NCBI GenBank assembly: GCA_021234155.1
Contig: JAJEKV010000017.1
Location: 3,878,792 to 3,942,791, forward strand
DNA from: Isoetes taiwanensis
Taxonomy: Eukaryota; Streptophyta; Lycopodiopsida; Isoetales; Isoetaceae
Direction: 5' to 3'
DNA: 64,000 bases
The notes below the pieces were generated by a model, which searched no databases, was not told the origin of the DNA, and saw nothing but the letters and a program-made list of their open reading frames with translations. The position numbers and the translations under genes were made by a program. The number at the start of each line of letters is the position of its first letter. Position 1 is the first letter of the stretch. Below, one piece after another: positions 14,290 through 26,010 of the stretch.

Positions 14290-15080
14290 CCGTTAGTCTT
14301 TCCTATAATATGCTCTAAGGAGGAGGTGCAAAAGCTTTGGCAACTCCAATATGCTGCCCCAGAGTTTTTTCGAGTTAAACGTTCCAGCCTGGAGTGATTC
14401 GTTTACAGATAGACATCGTAAACCTTCGGCATCCAAGTGATGTGGGGCAGAGCACACATCTTCGGCAAGGTAACTGTATATGCACAGAATAACCATATGC
14501 TTGCAGAGCGGGCCTAGGAATCCACAAATTGAACTGGAAAATCTGTTCGATTGGGTTAATAGGCACATGATTATGGGCTGAGGAATCCAAAATTTTGCTG
14601 AAAGGGCCATGGATTCGGCTGTATAAAAATCTAGGAGTTTGTCTGGAAAATGCACCAGTTGGAGTCCATACGTTTATTTATTTAGAACGCCTATAAATTT
14701 ATTCGGTAAAATGAGCACCACAGATTTACCTTGAAAACCTATTGATTAAGCTGTGATTCCAATATGTTGCTAGAATCCTCTCTCAGTTTAGTCTGATTCC
14801 GGCTATGTTGCTTGCTGTTTCGTCTATCTCCATACAATCTACAGAGAATAAGTAATTTTGTCTGTGCCTGGGTGTTTTACCCTCGGCAGGCAAGCATGTG
14901 GGGCAGAGCATACAGCTTCAGCAAGGGTAATTCTGTATGCACAAATCCTACTGAAAATTTTCAGTCCGATTGGGTTAATAGCCACATGGTTATGTGCTAT
15001 TGGAGCCAGAATTGTGGGTTCGCCCTTCCCTGAGGAACTCGAAGCTTTGCTGAAAGATCTATGGATTTGTTCATAAAATT
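14290..15080. repeat. Diverged direct repeats about 450 bp apart
   Basis: A block at about 14385-14590 (GTGGGGCAGAGCA, GATTGGGTTAATAG, CACATG..TTATG, then CTGAAAG and GGATT) recurs in the same order at about 14860-15070. The repeat flanks are AT-rich and no gene is recognised. The family relationship is unknown. Confidence 0.6.
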
Positions 15081-15693
15081 CCATCAATTTGCATTGCAAA
15101 AAGGGCCAACAAATTTGTCTAGGAAGTCGAGGCCTACAAATTTAGCTGAGAAATTGGCTGATTAGAACGTAGAATCAATAGATCTGGGCGAGATATTCTA
15201 TAAATTAGATTAAGATGCTATAAATTTGAATGGCAGCGTACCTGGATGTTTTATGCTGCCTTTTCCTCTCTACCCTGCTTCGGTGCAAACTATGTCTTTA
15301 AGACGGCTCAAAGAGGTTGCTATTCAAGATATGCCTTCGAGCCAGAAATTAATTTCTGATTCCAAATCTGGACATTTTGGAATTTTTAGCACGTCAGTCC
15401 AACTAAGCCTTCAGTCTTTTTTGCAATTCTATCCTATCCACGTAGCACCTCCACCTCATCAAAATTTGATGTGACAGTAGCTACCAACGTTAGATCTCAA
15501 TTTAATAAGATCTATGGCTATAAAAATTAAAAAAAATCCTAAAAATATACACAGAGATAGGAACGGGTTCTGCCAATTTGTCTATCCTTTCTCGCCTTCG
15601 TGCCTCGCTCTCTCCTTCAGACCACCTTTTCCCTCAAGCTTTTCTTTTTCCTTTCGTAATGGGCCTCTTGCTTTCTGAACAATCTTTTTCATT

Positions 15694-15695
<2 letters not shown>

Positions 15696-15728
<33 letters not shown>

Positions 15729-15972
15729 TCCACGATTTCCTTCTTCCGAGACAGAAGCATGACTCTGGGCAGCCTTATTGAAATCGGGGTAAAAGGCACG
15801 CCGGACCACATGCCTCGCAAATTTAATGCTCCATCTTTGAGCGAATTCAGTCTACGATTTCCTTCTTCCAGGGGACGAAGCATGACTCACGGGCAACCTT
15901 ATTGAAACGGGGTAGAAGGCACGTGGGACCCTGAGCCCTCGCTTGATTTAATGCTCCATCTTTGGCGAATTT
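15696..15972. repeat. Poly-T run and 122-bp tandem duplication
   Basis: About 31 T residues at 15696-15726 are followed by two copies of a 122-bp unit (15728-15849 and 15850-15972). Each copy carries ACGATTTCCTTCTTCC, AAGCATGACTC, GGCAACCTTATTGAAA-like and TTTAATGCTCCATCTTT. A T run next to the repeat could be the reversed tail of a retroposon. No coding frame is credible. Confidence 0.75.
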
Positions 15973-16705
15973 TTGGCATTAAGCAGGGCAAAGGGCAGCG
16001 GTTTTTTGGCGAGTATACCTAAATATCATGTATGATGAAGATCTGAGATGTCATAAATCGCTCTTTGAGAATACTCCATCTCGGCCTTTGATTCAAGCAA
16101 CCCGGGGTTCTGAGAGCTCAAATCGAGGCCAATTGGATCCTTGTTGCCGGACCAGTTTGTTGTCTTTGATACAGTTATCTCTATAAAAAGCTGATTTTCT
16201 TATATTTGAGCACTTATTTGGCACTGAATTTCTGATATTTGGCATTCATCTAATTCTCCTTATGCGGTTAGCTTCAGAGGAGTACTCCTCCAATGCACTT
16301 ACAAGGCAAGAGTTGCCTCCTCCAGAGCTTATTTCTCTGCTTACCGATAACAGCTTTTATCATTTCGTTGCTCGACATTCTCTAATGAAGTGGGTAGGTT
16401 GTGTGTTCATATGATTTACAAAGCCAAGACTGTTCTGGTAAATATTTACCATACTATTGCACTAGCTATTTTTCTAGATCTTAGGTATAACTTCCTCTTT
16501 GCATCGAGCCTCTGACTTGGACACTCCTTGGATCTTATTGTCCATGCAAAAATGACGGATGGGCACTAAAACTCTAGCTCTACGTTGCAGATTCCGCTGA
16601 CAATTCTGGTTAAATAATGGAAGGCAGTCTGCATTCGTAGAGATGGTCGAGCCATTCTTATGACGTTTCAGGTATTTATACAGTATATGTATACATACCA
16701 TGACA

Positions 16706-17472
16706 TGTCACCAGTATATAACTAGACCCTGAGGGGTCAATAAGGGATAACTTGGATTAACCTAAAAGGGTTTTTATTAGCTATACTAAAATATTAGTTA
16801 ATAAATAACCTAATTAATCCAATTAGGTTATTACTTGGTTAAAGTCAACCAATAAGGCAGTGCCACCTGGCCCAAATCGATTGGCCAAGGGAGGACTTGC
16901 CAAATTTAGAGAGCAAATTGGGATCCTACCCTCATTTCTGCCCCAAATTGATTTGGGGAGAGTGGAGGAAGGAGGAGCCATCAACTGAGAGGACCAGACT
17001 TGAAGAATGGAAGCCTTTCGCGACAATGGCTCCAGCCAGGAGACCGATCAGTCTCTAGATAGCTTGTGCTTCAGCTAACACTTCTTTGAATAGATGGAAT
17101 GGTTAAATTCTCTTTTATATGTTATTAGGATGATGATGGATGCTTTGATTGTGATTATGATTATGATTATGTTGCTTGGATCTTGTGCTTGTATTGTCGT
17201 TTAGTTGATGATGATGGATGGTCCACCCTTCATGGTGGTATATTATTTGAGCATGATTGTTGTGTGCTAACATGTATGTACGCTTCTACTGTATAGGATT
17301 TCTATAGAGGACGTGGGACGAATGACACCTCCGTGTTCCTCGCCCGGACACTTGGCCATCCCAAGTGGTCCGAGTTTGACGGAGGGCCTGACCATGGTGA
17401 TGTAGTCGCCACGGGAAGGGAATTCCCGTATTTGTACGACGGGAGCATCATACAGATTCTGGGAGCGTCACA
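16706..17472 (+). repeat. 5' long terminal repeat
   Basis: The candidate LTR starts TGTCACCAG and ends GCGTCACA, about 767 bp. Its end is fixed by the primer-binding site that follows after one base. Its right part (about 17210-17472) recurs as fragments at 51945-52209 and 55015-55157, sharing CTAACATGTATGTAC, GACACCTCCGTGT, CACAAGTGGTCCGAGT and GGGAGCATCRTA. The left boundary is less certain than the right. Confidence 0.65.
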
Positions 17473-17473
17473 A

Positions 17474-17485
17474 TGGTATCAGAGC
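17474..17485 (+). other. Primer-binding site for initiator Met tRNA
   Basis: TGGTATCAGAGC is the classic plant retroelement primer site complementary to the 3' end of initiator tRNA-Met. It sits one base after the CA end of the LTR, which confirms the orientation (plus) and the LTR boundary. Confidence 0.9.
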
Positions 17486-20400
17486 ATGGTTTTGGTAGAC
17501 CAAATCATTGCACTGGCCATAGTCTAACTCGTTAGTTTGGGAAGATTTTGTCTTAGGTTAAATTATCCCAACTCTATAGTTAGTGTGTTGGTTGATCTAG
17601 TTAAGGATTAAATTAGTGGGGTCGGAAGGTATAAACCAGTAGGGTAAGTATGTTAGGTTGTGGAGCGAAGAGGTCATGTGTTTCAAGGGCCATAACTTTC
17701 TTCAGGTAGCTCGAATGGGCGAGATTGTTGCACCAACGTGTCGGGCACAGTCAATTACCCTAGGGGCATCAACACCCGGCATCAAAATGGCAACAGCAGG
17801 GCTCAGGATCTAAATGTGCGCCACTGTACTTTTGGCGTCTTAAAATTCGAAAAGAAATCTGCATTTTTCCAGCGGCGTGAAAAATGCGTATTCCCGTCGT
17901 ATAAATTTCTTTTGAAAAAAAAAGTTTTGAAAATTTTTGAATTTTAAAATAAAGTGACGGTTATTTTTTTGCTTTTATCTTTCCGCCTAGCGCCTCGCCT
18001 CGCCCGTCCACCATAGCCGTCGGAGAAAAAGCTTGCTCTCCTAGACTCTTGTTCGACCTCCGCCACTACTGCCCTTCCAGCGCCCCTTTTCCAACCTTCT
18101 CCCATCCCCCATGAACATGGCTCATACCCACAGTACCCTTAGCTACGGTAACCTCAGTGTGCCCCAAATCTTTGCTGAGCTCGATGAGCAACTTGCCAGC
18201 AACCCCGACAAGGTCAAGCTACTCTTTATCGAACTGGTGCAATAGTTCGTCGCCGGACATTGGGTCCCTTACTTCATCTTCCATCTGTCAGAGCACTTCT
18301 TGCTAAAACTTAACCTCCTTTGGCAACCCTATACCTTGGTCGAACAACCCGGCCAAGTTCTCATGCTAGTCAAGTTCTATCCACCCTCGTATGTAGAAGT
18401 TCTCGAGGATGAGGCTATCCAGATAGAAGCCGAGAGATCTGAGAGCTAGCCCGAGGAAATGATACCCAGGAAATGGAGAGGGGAGATCCAAAGGTCCGAG
18501 GGTTGGAGTACGTCTACTTGGGAGATGGGAGAGCCATTATCGATGGGAATCCCTTCGACTTTTCCCCCTACCATCACGACGAGGCCACCCAAAGTTTTGC
18601 TTGGGGTGAGGTTCTATCATACTTTACGATGGATCACCTGATAGCTATCCAGCTGGATATGCAGGCTAGGCCGGACCGCTATCATGTTGAGCTGCTACGA
18701 AGGGCTACTACTCGATGCCTCGCAGAGGTAGAAGAGCGCATGGAAGCTGCCCATGCCGCGCAACAAGAGGCCGAGCGGTCCGAGCAGCAACGACAGGCAG
18801 AGGAGCTTGCCCAGCAGAATCAGGACCAACAGCAGCAAACCCAACCCAACCCAGAGCAGACCACCCAGCGGGCGCCCGACCAAACTGAGACCCCTACTGT
18901 GAAACAAAGGTAGAAATCTAACACCCATAAGCCGGGGAACACCTACAAAGAAAAGCTCAAGACCATTGGGGGCATCGGAAAAGCGACGAGCTCTGCCCGT
19001 CGGCAAGGCCGAGTCGATGTAGCCTGGCCTCGGCCAGTAATAAGGGGCAAGACTCTGCCCAAGAAGCCGACGCAGCCTCAGAAGTTGGCACAGCCAAAGA
19101 AGCCACACAGGTATAGGCCCGGGACCGTGGCCTTGAGGGAGATTCGGAAGTACCAGAAGACGACCGAGCTTCTGCTACGAAACCTTCCTTTCCAGCACCT
19201 AGTCTGAGAAATAGCACAAGACTTCCGGATCGATCTGCGGTTCCAGAGTTTTGCTATGTTTGCTCTTCAGAAGGCCGCCGAAGATTACCTGGTAGTCCTT
19301 TTTGGGGGTGCCAATCTCTGTGCCATTCATGCCAAAAGGATCACCATCATGACCAAGAATCTGACTCTTGCTCAAAGGATTCGGGGAGACCATAATTAGC
19401 GTGCTTGGCAGGCGTTCTTCTTGTACTAATTTGTATATAAATCTAAGCAATTTTGACTGTCTAGTTTCTTCTTCCTGTCAAAATAAAATAATTATTAAAT
19501 TATTATTAATGACTGGCACTGACATTAGCATAAAAAGTTTAAAATAAAGTAACCCTCATTAGTGTTTAGGGTTTCACTTTCTTCTTTGCTCCTTCTCCAC
19601 GACTCGCATCTGCAATGGCAACCCCAAGCCTCCATCAATGGTACCAAGATGGAGAACACTGGGATCCTCAAGTCCCATTTGACCTCCTGCAACCCTTTTT
19701 GCTCCAAAGGGTGGACCTCATCACCAACATGCAGGCCCACCCCGATTATGCAGCTTTCCTTGAGTTCTATACTCAAGAGATGTCACCCCTCTGTATTCCC
19801 CTAGGGGATCCACCGCAGCTTTATTTAAAGAGAGCTATTGTGAGAGAGATGTTGGGGGGCGACTCTCATGCCCATAATGTTCTCACGGGAAAGCTCAAAT
19901 GGGGCAGGAATCCGCCCGTTTTGATGCATGAGGGCCAACAGTACCTTGAAGTGACTTTTGCACTGGCCATACTCATGGATCAGTACCTGAATACACTTTG
20001 CCAGTGGAGAAGGGCAAGGCGCCCGAACTCTCGGATGATGAGGACGACTCCGAGGATGACTTCGTTCGGTGGAGGCAGTTAGCAGAACAGATGCCTTTAC
20101 ACTGAGACCAGGGTGCACGGCTGACTGGCTTGGATGCCCTCCCGATTATCCTCCATCATAGTCAAGAATACCTCCTACTGGAGGATATTATATGGACCTG
20201 CCACGTAGTTGCTGATCTTAAGATCACGAAGAAGGCACACGTGCTCTATGAGCTAGTCGAGTACTGCATAGATGATTTTATCGATTTCACACTGGCTGAG
20301 CTCCCTGCCGAAGTGCAGGGGTTGCTCCAATTCCATCGGGAAGCCATCGAGCCAGCTGACACCCTTTTGTGGTTGCGAGATCTTATGCTGCAAGAGCCCC

Positions 20401-20820
20401 CATCTCAGCCGCCTGAGGAAGCTTTCACTGCTATAGGACCTCACGTCCCAAACATTAATATGGTGGATATCCCTCCGGAATCTGATGAAGAAGAAGAGGA
20501 TCTTTATGATAATAAGGATCATCTGAAGGAAGAGAAGCAGGAACTCAAGAAGGAAGAAGTCACCATGGATCTTGACAAGGAAGTAGCTACCTCTGTCACC
20601 CCAGAGGTTAGAGCTATGGGAAATCATCTTACGCGCTTCTTCCTTTCAGCCTTTCGGCAGGAACAGGTCCTTTTTGTGGCACGGGACCTAGCCCCAAAGG
20701 CAGAAGCATCATGGTGGGCACTCAGCGCGTTATCCACCTTGGCAGGCTATAAGAAGCTCCTCTATCGCACCTTCACGTATGTGCTCGTGCTCAGTTTGCT
20801 ACGTATGGGCCATCTCTAGG
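17486..20820 (+). mobile_element. Internal region of a broken LTR retrotransposon, no pol seen
   Basis: Downstream of the primer site lie coding stretches from about 18110 to 20819 in more than one frame. One ends in a Gln/Glu-rich coiled-coil-like segment (18700-18900), and another holds an acidic Glu/Lys-rich stretch (about 20480-20600). I see no zinc knuckle, protease, reverse transcriptase or integrase, and no 3' LTR before the host-like exons at 20946. The proteins are probably gag-like or element-specific and I cannot name them. The element is broken, with several breaks and a missing right end. It may be a large non-autonomous (LARD/TR-GAG-like) derivative. It looks moderately old. Confidence 0.55.
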
Positions 20821-20945
20821 GACCATCAAAATGTCCAGTATTCCAATCCTGGTTAGTGGTGCGAGCCATTCAGCCCATTTAAGAAAGGCCTTAGTCATCT
20901 GCTTAGGTTTTGACATGTAAGATTCGTTTCTTGTTTTATATGCAG

Positions 20946-21942
20946 GCTCTTCAATACAAATGGATGCTTCAAATGTTTCTACTGGTCAAGGACAAGGTAT
21001 TTGTATGATCTTTCCATTGTAGCCTTACTTTCAAGGCTACAATTTATTGAAGTGAAAATGAACAAGATAATGTGTAATGTACAAGATATTTTCTCATCTG
21101 TAACTTCATGGTTAGTTGTTTAGTTCTATATTTATTCACCCTCTTTTTAGCTGCAGAACCTAGTACAAGCTTAGTGAAGGCACCATCTCTATCAATTATA
21201 GCTGCCATTAAGGAAGCATTAAATGGCAAGGACTATTCATCTCCTCGCCCCCCACCAATGCCACCAGTACCTGGTCCTGGATCTTCTGTGAGCATCATTC
21301 CAGAAGGCAAGCTGCAACGAAACTCACCACTTGTGCACCCATCAGTACCGCTGGAAGCTATTGTTCCTAGTTTACCGCGTGTTGGTAGTGCCTACTATTC
21401 ATTCACAAATTGATAATATTTGGCATTACTTACACCAGCAGCTGGAGCAGTGATATCAACAAAGGATACTAAATGACTGTCTTTATGCAGACTCTCAACG
21501 GGATGCTTTGCTGGCCTCGATTAGGAATCCAGGGATTGTCCTGCGCAAGGTGAGATATAATATCATTGTTTCAGGAACAACCTGTGGGATTAGAAAAGAA
21601 ATCTTTGCGACTATAGTGGGCATAAGCTTCAGGTATGCTCCTAACGTGGCATCTAATATATGATCAATGAGACAAGCATCACAGATGATTCCCTATCGCA
21701 ACATCCAATAAAAGACATCCGTGACCTAGCCGAAAAAAGGTTTTTTCTTTCTTCTTTTTCTTTTTTTCTTCTTAACTTAAAGATTCAATTATTTTCTCAA
21801 TCATTCCATTTTTGCATTATAGGCAGGTAACTTTCTTGCTGAGATGGCAGCATCTTTGAAAATGCGCAGGCTTTCAATGCAGGGTCACAGCACTAACAAG
21901 GTCGCTATTAGTCTACGCAATTCATTTGAATTGATGAAGTAG
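20946..21942 (+). CDS. 3' exons of a proline-rich WH2-like protein (fragment)
   Basis: Four exon-like blocks on the plus strand have good splice signals: about 20946-20995, 21151-21375, 21491-21549 and 21823-21942 (ending ELMK and a TAG stop). The second encodes AAEPSTSLVKAPSLSIIAAI and then a proline-rich linker (SSPRPPPMPPVPGPG). The third encodes DSQRDALLASIRNPGIVLRK, which fits the actin-binding WH2 pattern (hydrophobic LLxxIR.. then LRK). A role in actin regulation is inferred from that short motif alone. The fourth is basic (AEMAASLKMRRLSMQGHS). No upstream exons are seen: the left neighbour is the broken LTR element, so this is either the tail of a larger gene interrupted by the element or a fragment moved with it. 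The junction between exons two and three is not settled. Confidence 0.45.
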
Positions 21943-23006
21943 TTAGTCCCTTAACAAAACATAGAGCAGAAAAACCCGCCTCTCCTTAAGTTTCTTTAAA
22001 TGGCATGTTCTCAATGTGTATTTGTGTGCTTTTATAGGTAGGATGTTTTTGAACATAAGTTGACCTTTCCATCATCTGGCATCCAAGTTAGATTTATGGC
22101 ATAGGAATTTCCCATATGGTCCTCTTGCGTGTTAGCATTTGGGTACTCCCTGTCGATCGAGGTACTTTTATTCATGATGATTATTTTTATTTTTCATGAT
22201 TTTGTCCATTCTGGTGTAAGCTTCCTCTTTTCTCTTACTTCTGTTTCTCTTCTCTTATATTTGCATGTTGTATCTTCAGAGTATTTCCTAGAATTGTTTT
22301 TTTTTTTTTTGCATCTAGAAGGTCCCGTTTTGATTCGTGAAAGTTTAGGGTAAGCTTAGGAACTGTGGTCCGTAATAATGCTCCAGATCATTGGAATTTA
22401 GGCAGCCCATTCTATTTGAGAGAATGTCATTGGAAATGATGCTTCCTTTTTTTTGCTTGCATCGTTGTTTCCTTTCCTGATAAAGGCTGCTACTTTCGGA
22501 TCAGCTTTAAAATATGAATTGCTTATGCAAAAGGTCTCAATTGCCAATCTTCTGCTTTGATTTAAAAGGTCCAAGGTTATCTTAAACAGAGTTGATTTGA
22601 TTCGTTGCGGAAATTTGACAAAGTTAGGTCTTCAAGAATGCGCAGTTGAAGACCAGTGGCAAAACAGTTTTCAAAGTAGCATTTTGAACAAAGACATCTA
22701 GAGTGTATGCTCCATTTCTCAACCAAGACATCTAGAGTGTATGTTCCATTTCTGATGGCTCCCAAACATCCACTTGCAACCATTCTTACAGATATGTATC
22801 TCTTTTTGTGAAGACTAAGCTTGATTACATAATCTTCTTGATCAATCCCTTCTAGGTTGCACTAGCACTCTTAGCATTGTTATGTTCACTTACATTAAGG
22901 TGCAGAATGTATATTGTGTACACTGATGTTCCAAACATCAAATACAATAGTATTGCCTACTAAGTCAAATATTTGTTCCAAAGATAAGTTAGAGATTCTA
23001 TATTTT
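21943..23006. other. Intergenic, with a 34-bp tandem duplication
   Basis: No gene is recognised. A two-copy repeat (AAGACATCTAGAGTGTATG at 22691 and 22725) lies inside. The rest is AT-rich and may be the 3' flank of the WH2-like fragment. Confidence 0.5.
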
Positions 23007-23069
23007 CCCATAACCCGATTGGGTTCCGTGGACATTAAAAGTTTCTTCCTTCCTTCCTTCCTTCCTTTC
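23007..23069 (+). mobile_element. LINE/SINE 3' end, copy 1, with (TTCC)n tail
   Basis: The sequence CCCATAACCCGATTGGG followed by TTCCGTGGACATTAAAA ends in about five TTCC units. Near-identical 3' ends occur at 37421 (tail TTATC) and 38058 (tail TCTAT). A shared 3' end with differing microsatellite tails is typical of target-primed non-LTR insertions. The 5' extent of this copy is not clear. Confidence 0.65.
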
Positions 23070-23652
23070 ATTGGAAACAATTCGATATGAGGAAATACCT
23101 TTATCTCGAATTGCAAAGCACAGAATATATGGCTCAGAAACCTTTTGGAGTTGGACAAGAAAAGGATGAAGTTGACACGAGGAATTTTTGCCATCCAGAT
23201 ATACCTTTAAACCACAGAAAATGCATCCTAGCATTCTCAACATTTTCTAGCAAATACAGTGCCAGAACATATGCTACATTTAGGTGATTTCTATTTTGGA
23301 TTCGCTTATCCCAAGACTTACTCACAGGTAAGGTCAGCATGCATGTCGAGTTGGAGCTTCTGCTAACTACAAAGCAAAAAAATGTTGAGTCATAAAATGC
23401 ATTATGCAATTATATTAATCAAGTCGTCATATGCTGAGAGAAGTCTAACTTTATAAGGTACGCAGATATGCAGATGCCATCTATCTACTCTGAATATGTT
23501 CCAGCTGCAAGAGAAGGCACGGAAAATTCGCTATGTGCATGCTGCAAATAGATTCATCATTTTATCATAGCTTGCATTTAATGCTACCTAAATGCCTAAC
23601 TTAGATTTTAGACAATACACAGTATCAGTCAGTAGACCATTTCTTTTATTTA

Positions 23653-25140
23653 GGGTTCACATGGATATATCCGGATGACTCCGAGCTGATACGTCATGGT
23701 CAGCGCTGACAGGTTTATTCAGCCACGTATTCACATGCGGCCAGGTGTTTTTGTCATGAGATTTCCCACCACCGTTCAGCTAGCTTAAAAATCAATCGAT
23801 ATTCCCTGAAATATATCTCCTCTGGCTTGTTCTTCCCTTTACAGAGTTCTCCATGGCTCAAGATCATCCTCCTGTGCTCAATTACGGTAGTCGGGCCTGC
23901 AAGTCCATTTGAAGTCTCATTTGCATCTCCGCAAGTTGCAATTTCAATGTCTCTTTCCTCTCAGCAATTCGCAACTGTAATTGTTCTGCACGCTCAGCTG
24001 CATCCTTTTTTGCTTGCAACTCCATTAGCTTGAGGTCTTTTTGAATGACAGTTATGTCCTTCAGAGCTCCAGCTAGAATTGACGCAGCTCCACGAACACC
24101 ATCTTCCAGTCGCCTTGACTTTGTTTTCTTGCCATTCAAACTAGAACTGCCCTTCTTGCTGGAAACAACGGGCAACTTCTCTTTCAATTCCCTCATTGGA
24201 GTACCTTGGCCATCATCATTACTATCTTCTTCATCATCTTCAATGATGGTAACCTGATTTTCGTTGGATCCATTTTGCTCCTTTTTTCTTCTTAGCACCT
24301 TGATCTTGAACTGTAGCAGCAGTACCCAAATCAGGTTTACTACGTTTCCTATTCCCATTTATATTAGATGTGGATGTGTCCCATGATCTAAATCCTTCAT
24401 TTGTGGATCACCCGGGAAGTCCGACACATTTTGCAGAGGAGCCCAAAACTTGATCAAGCTGATCGAAATACTGCCAAGTACTAGGAGTGCCTCCTTTTTT
24501 GTTTTCTTTATCCTTTTCTTGCTTATACCTCCTTATCATAAATTCCATCCTATTCTTTACTTGCTTTCCTGTATATGATGCCGATAAATACCTGTTGATC
24601 CTCTCTGCAATAAGATCATAATGCTTGGAGCCAAGGTTTCCATTTCGTATCACATTCAGCTTCACATCAGCAAACTCATCAAGCAAATTGTCTGTTGCAT
24701 TCGGTGGCCATAGCTGCTTCTTCTTCTCTGGTGCAGAAGTAGGAAGTATATCAGAGGCATTTGAGGCTGTTTGAGGAAAAGATTCTTGAGAGGGTGTTGG
24801 AATTTGGGTGGAGGGAACCACATCGTAATCCTCCTCATACTCAGAGAAATCATTTGGAACAGAATTCAAATCCATACCTGATAGGGATGAGATCTCCACG
24901 GTAGAGCTTCCGGAATAGTGTGTCGTTGATGAGGAAAGCCCATTCTCTTTTTGTTTGAGCTGTGAATGATCCATGGCTGAGTAAGCGGCGGACTCAGCGG
25001 GGTATCAGCTGGACGAATTCTGGGGCATCAGCCCGTGCAAAGAGCATCTTGCGATGCTGACTCCGTGCTGAGGGCAGATTTCAGTACTGATTCAGCACTG
25101 GGTCCGAGCTTATAAAAAGCTCTGTCATGTGAACCGCCCA
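23653..25140 (-). mobile_element. PIF/Harbinger-like element carrying only a Myb/SANT gene
   Basis: The ends are inverted: GGGTTCACATGG on the left, and the complement of GGGCGGTTCACATGACA on the right. Each is flanked by TTA (23650-23652 and 25141-25143), the 3-bp TWA target duplication typical of PIF/Harbinger. Subterminal sequence is rich in GCTGA/TCAGC motifs (AGCTGATAC, CAGCGCTGACAG on the left; GACTCAGCGG, CAGCACTGGG on the right). The only gene inside is a trihelix-type protein on the minus strand. No DDE transposase is present, so the element would depend on one in trans. Confidence 0.7.
23882..24974 (-). CDS. Myb/SANT-like (trihelix) DNA-binding protein of the Harbinger-like element
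   Basis: The ATG at 24974 opens a 188-residue frame. A Ser/Thr/Glu-rich N-terminus (about 1-80) leads into a Myb/SANT or trihelix-like domain (about 85-180) with KKKQLWPPNATDNLLDEFAD, GKQVKNRMEFMIRRYKQEKD and TWQYFDQLDQVLG. This resembles the DNA-binding partner protein of PIF/Harbinger transposons, which helps the transposase bind its ends. The frame then shifts: a middle stretch rich in Lys/Arg is best read in another frame, and a 158-residue frame (24358-23882) gives an acidic patch (EDDEEDSNDDGQG) and a long amphipathic Gln/Glu/Lys coiled coil (MELQAKKDAAERAEQLQLRI..). The coding potential changes frame twice between about 24280 and 24420, so it is either a damaged gene or one with a small intron. 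It ends near the left inverted repeat. Confidence 0.65.
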
Positions 25141-25143
25141 TTA

Positions 25144-26010
25144 GTGGACTGATTTATGAGAAATTACAAATGTACATTGCTGAACATCATGTCTGTTGCT
25201 GCATCCTATGCCTGCTATAGGTAAGATTCTATATCATTTTGTGTTCATCAAAAGAGGCATGAACTAGATAGAGTGACTTTGACATATATTTACTACAGGA
25301 TACTATACTGCACACAGGCTATTAGTTATTAGGCTGTTGAGTTACTATTCCCCACACTTAATGTTATTGGCTAGAATTTGGCTGCAGATGAAATGCATAT
25401 CTATGTCCAATAGAAAAATGTAGATTACAAAGCTTCAGATGAAAATTGCATTGATTGCTCTTTCAGCATAATTCTATAGCAAGATGCAACTCGAGTACTC
25501 TAAAGAATTTAGAAGGGCATCAGATTGTTCTGTTGGCAGAATAGCATTTTCAACTTTCTCAAACGAACTCCACCGTAGCATTACCAATCCAATTTTTTGA
25601 TGTTTATTTATATTACACGAGAAAGGCGCTTATCAATTATATTTAAGACAAAAGAAAATTGGAAATAGCAGCACGGAACTCTCCGTTGCAGGTGTTAAAT
25701 TATCTATGCTATGTTGGGTGCCTTTGTTAGATGCCATATTGATGCCATATTATGCGAATGATTAAACGTGTCATACATCAAATTTAAAGATAGTTATTGG
25801 TATTTGTGTCTAGCTCTAGGGGATTACGAAGACATAAAAAAACAACAAAACAAAAAGGTGAAGCCATCATCGTCTAGCGCAACAACCAAAACACTAGACA
25901 ACTCCACGATGCGCTATATAAACATTTGTGGAATCTAGCCCAGCAAATATGTAAGAGGTTGGCAAACAATTTCAGGACTCCAAAGCTTCACACAAGAAGC
26001 AACAGAGCAA
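25144..26010. other. Intergenic, no gene recognised
   Basis: AT-rich sequence with no coding frame of note. The right part (from about 25820) becomes A-rich on the plus strand and leads into the open frame at 26011. Confidence 0.45.
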
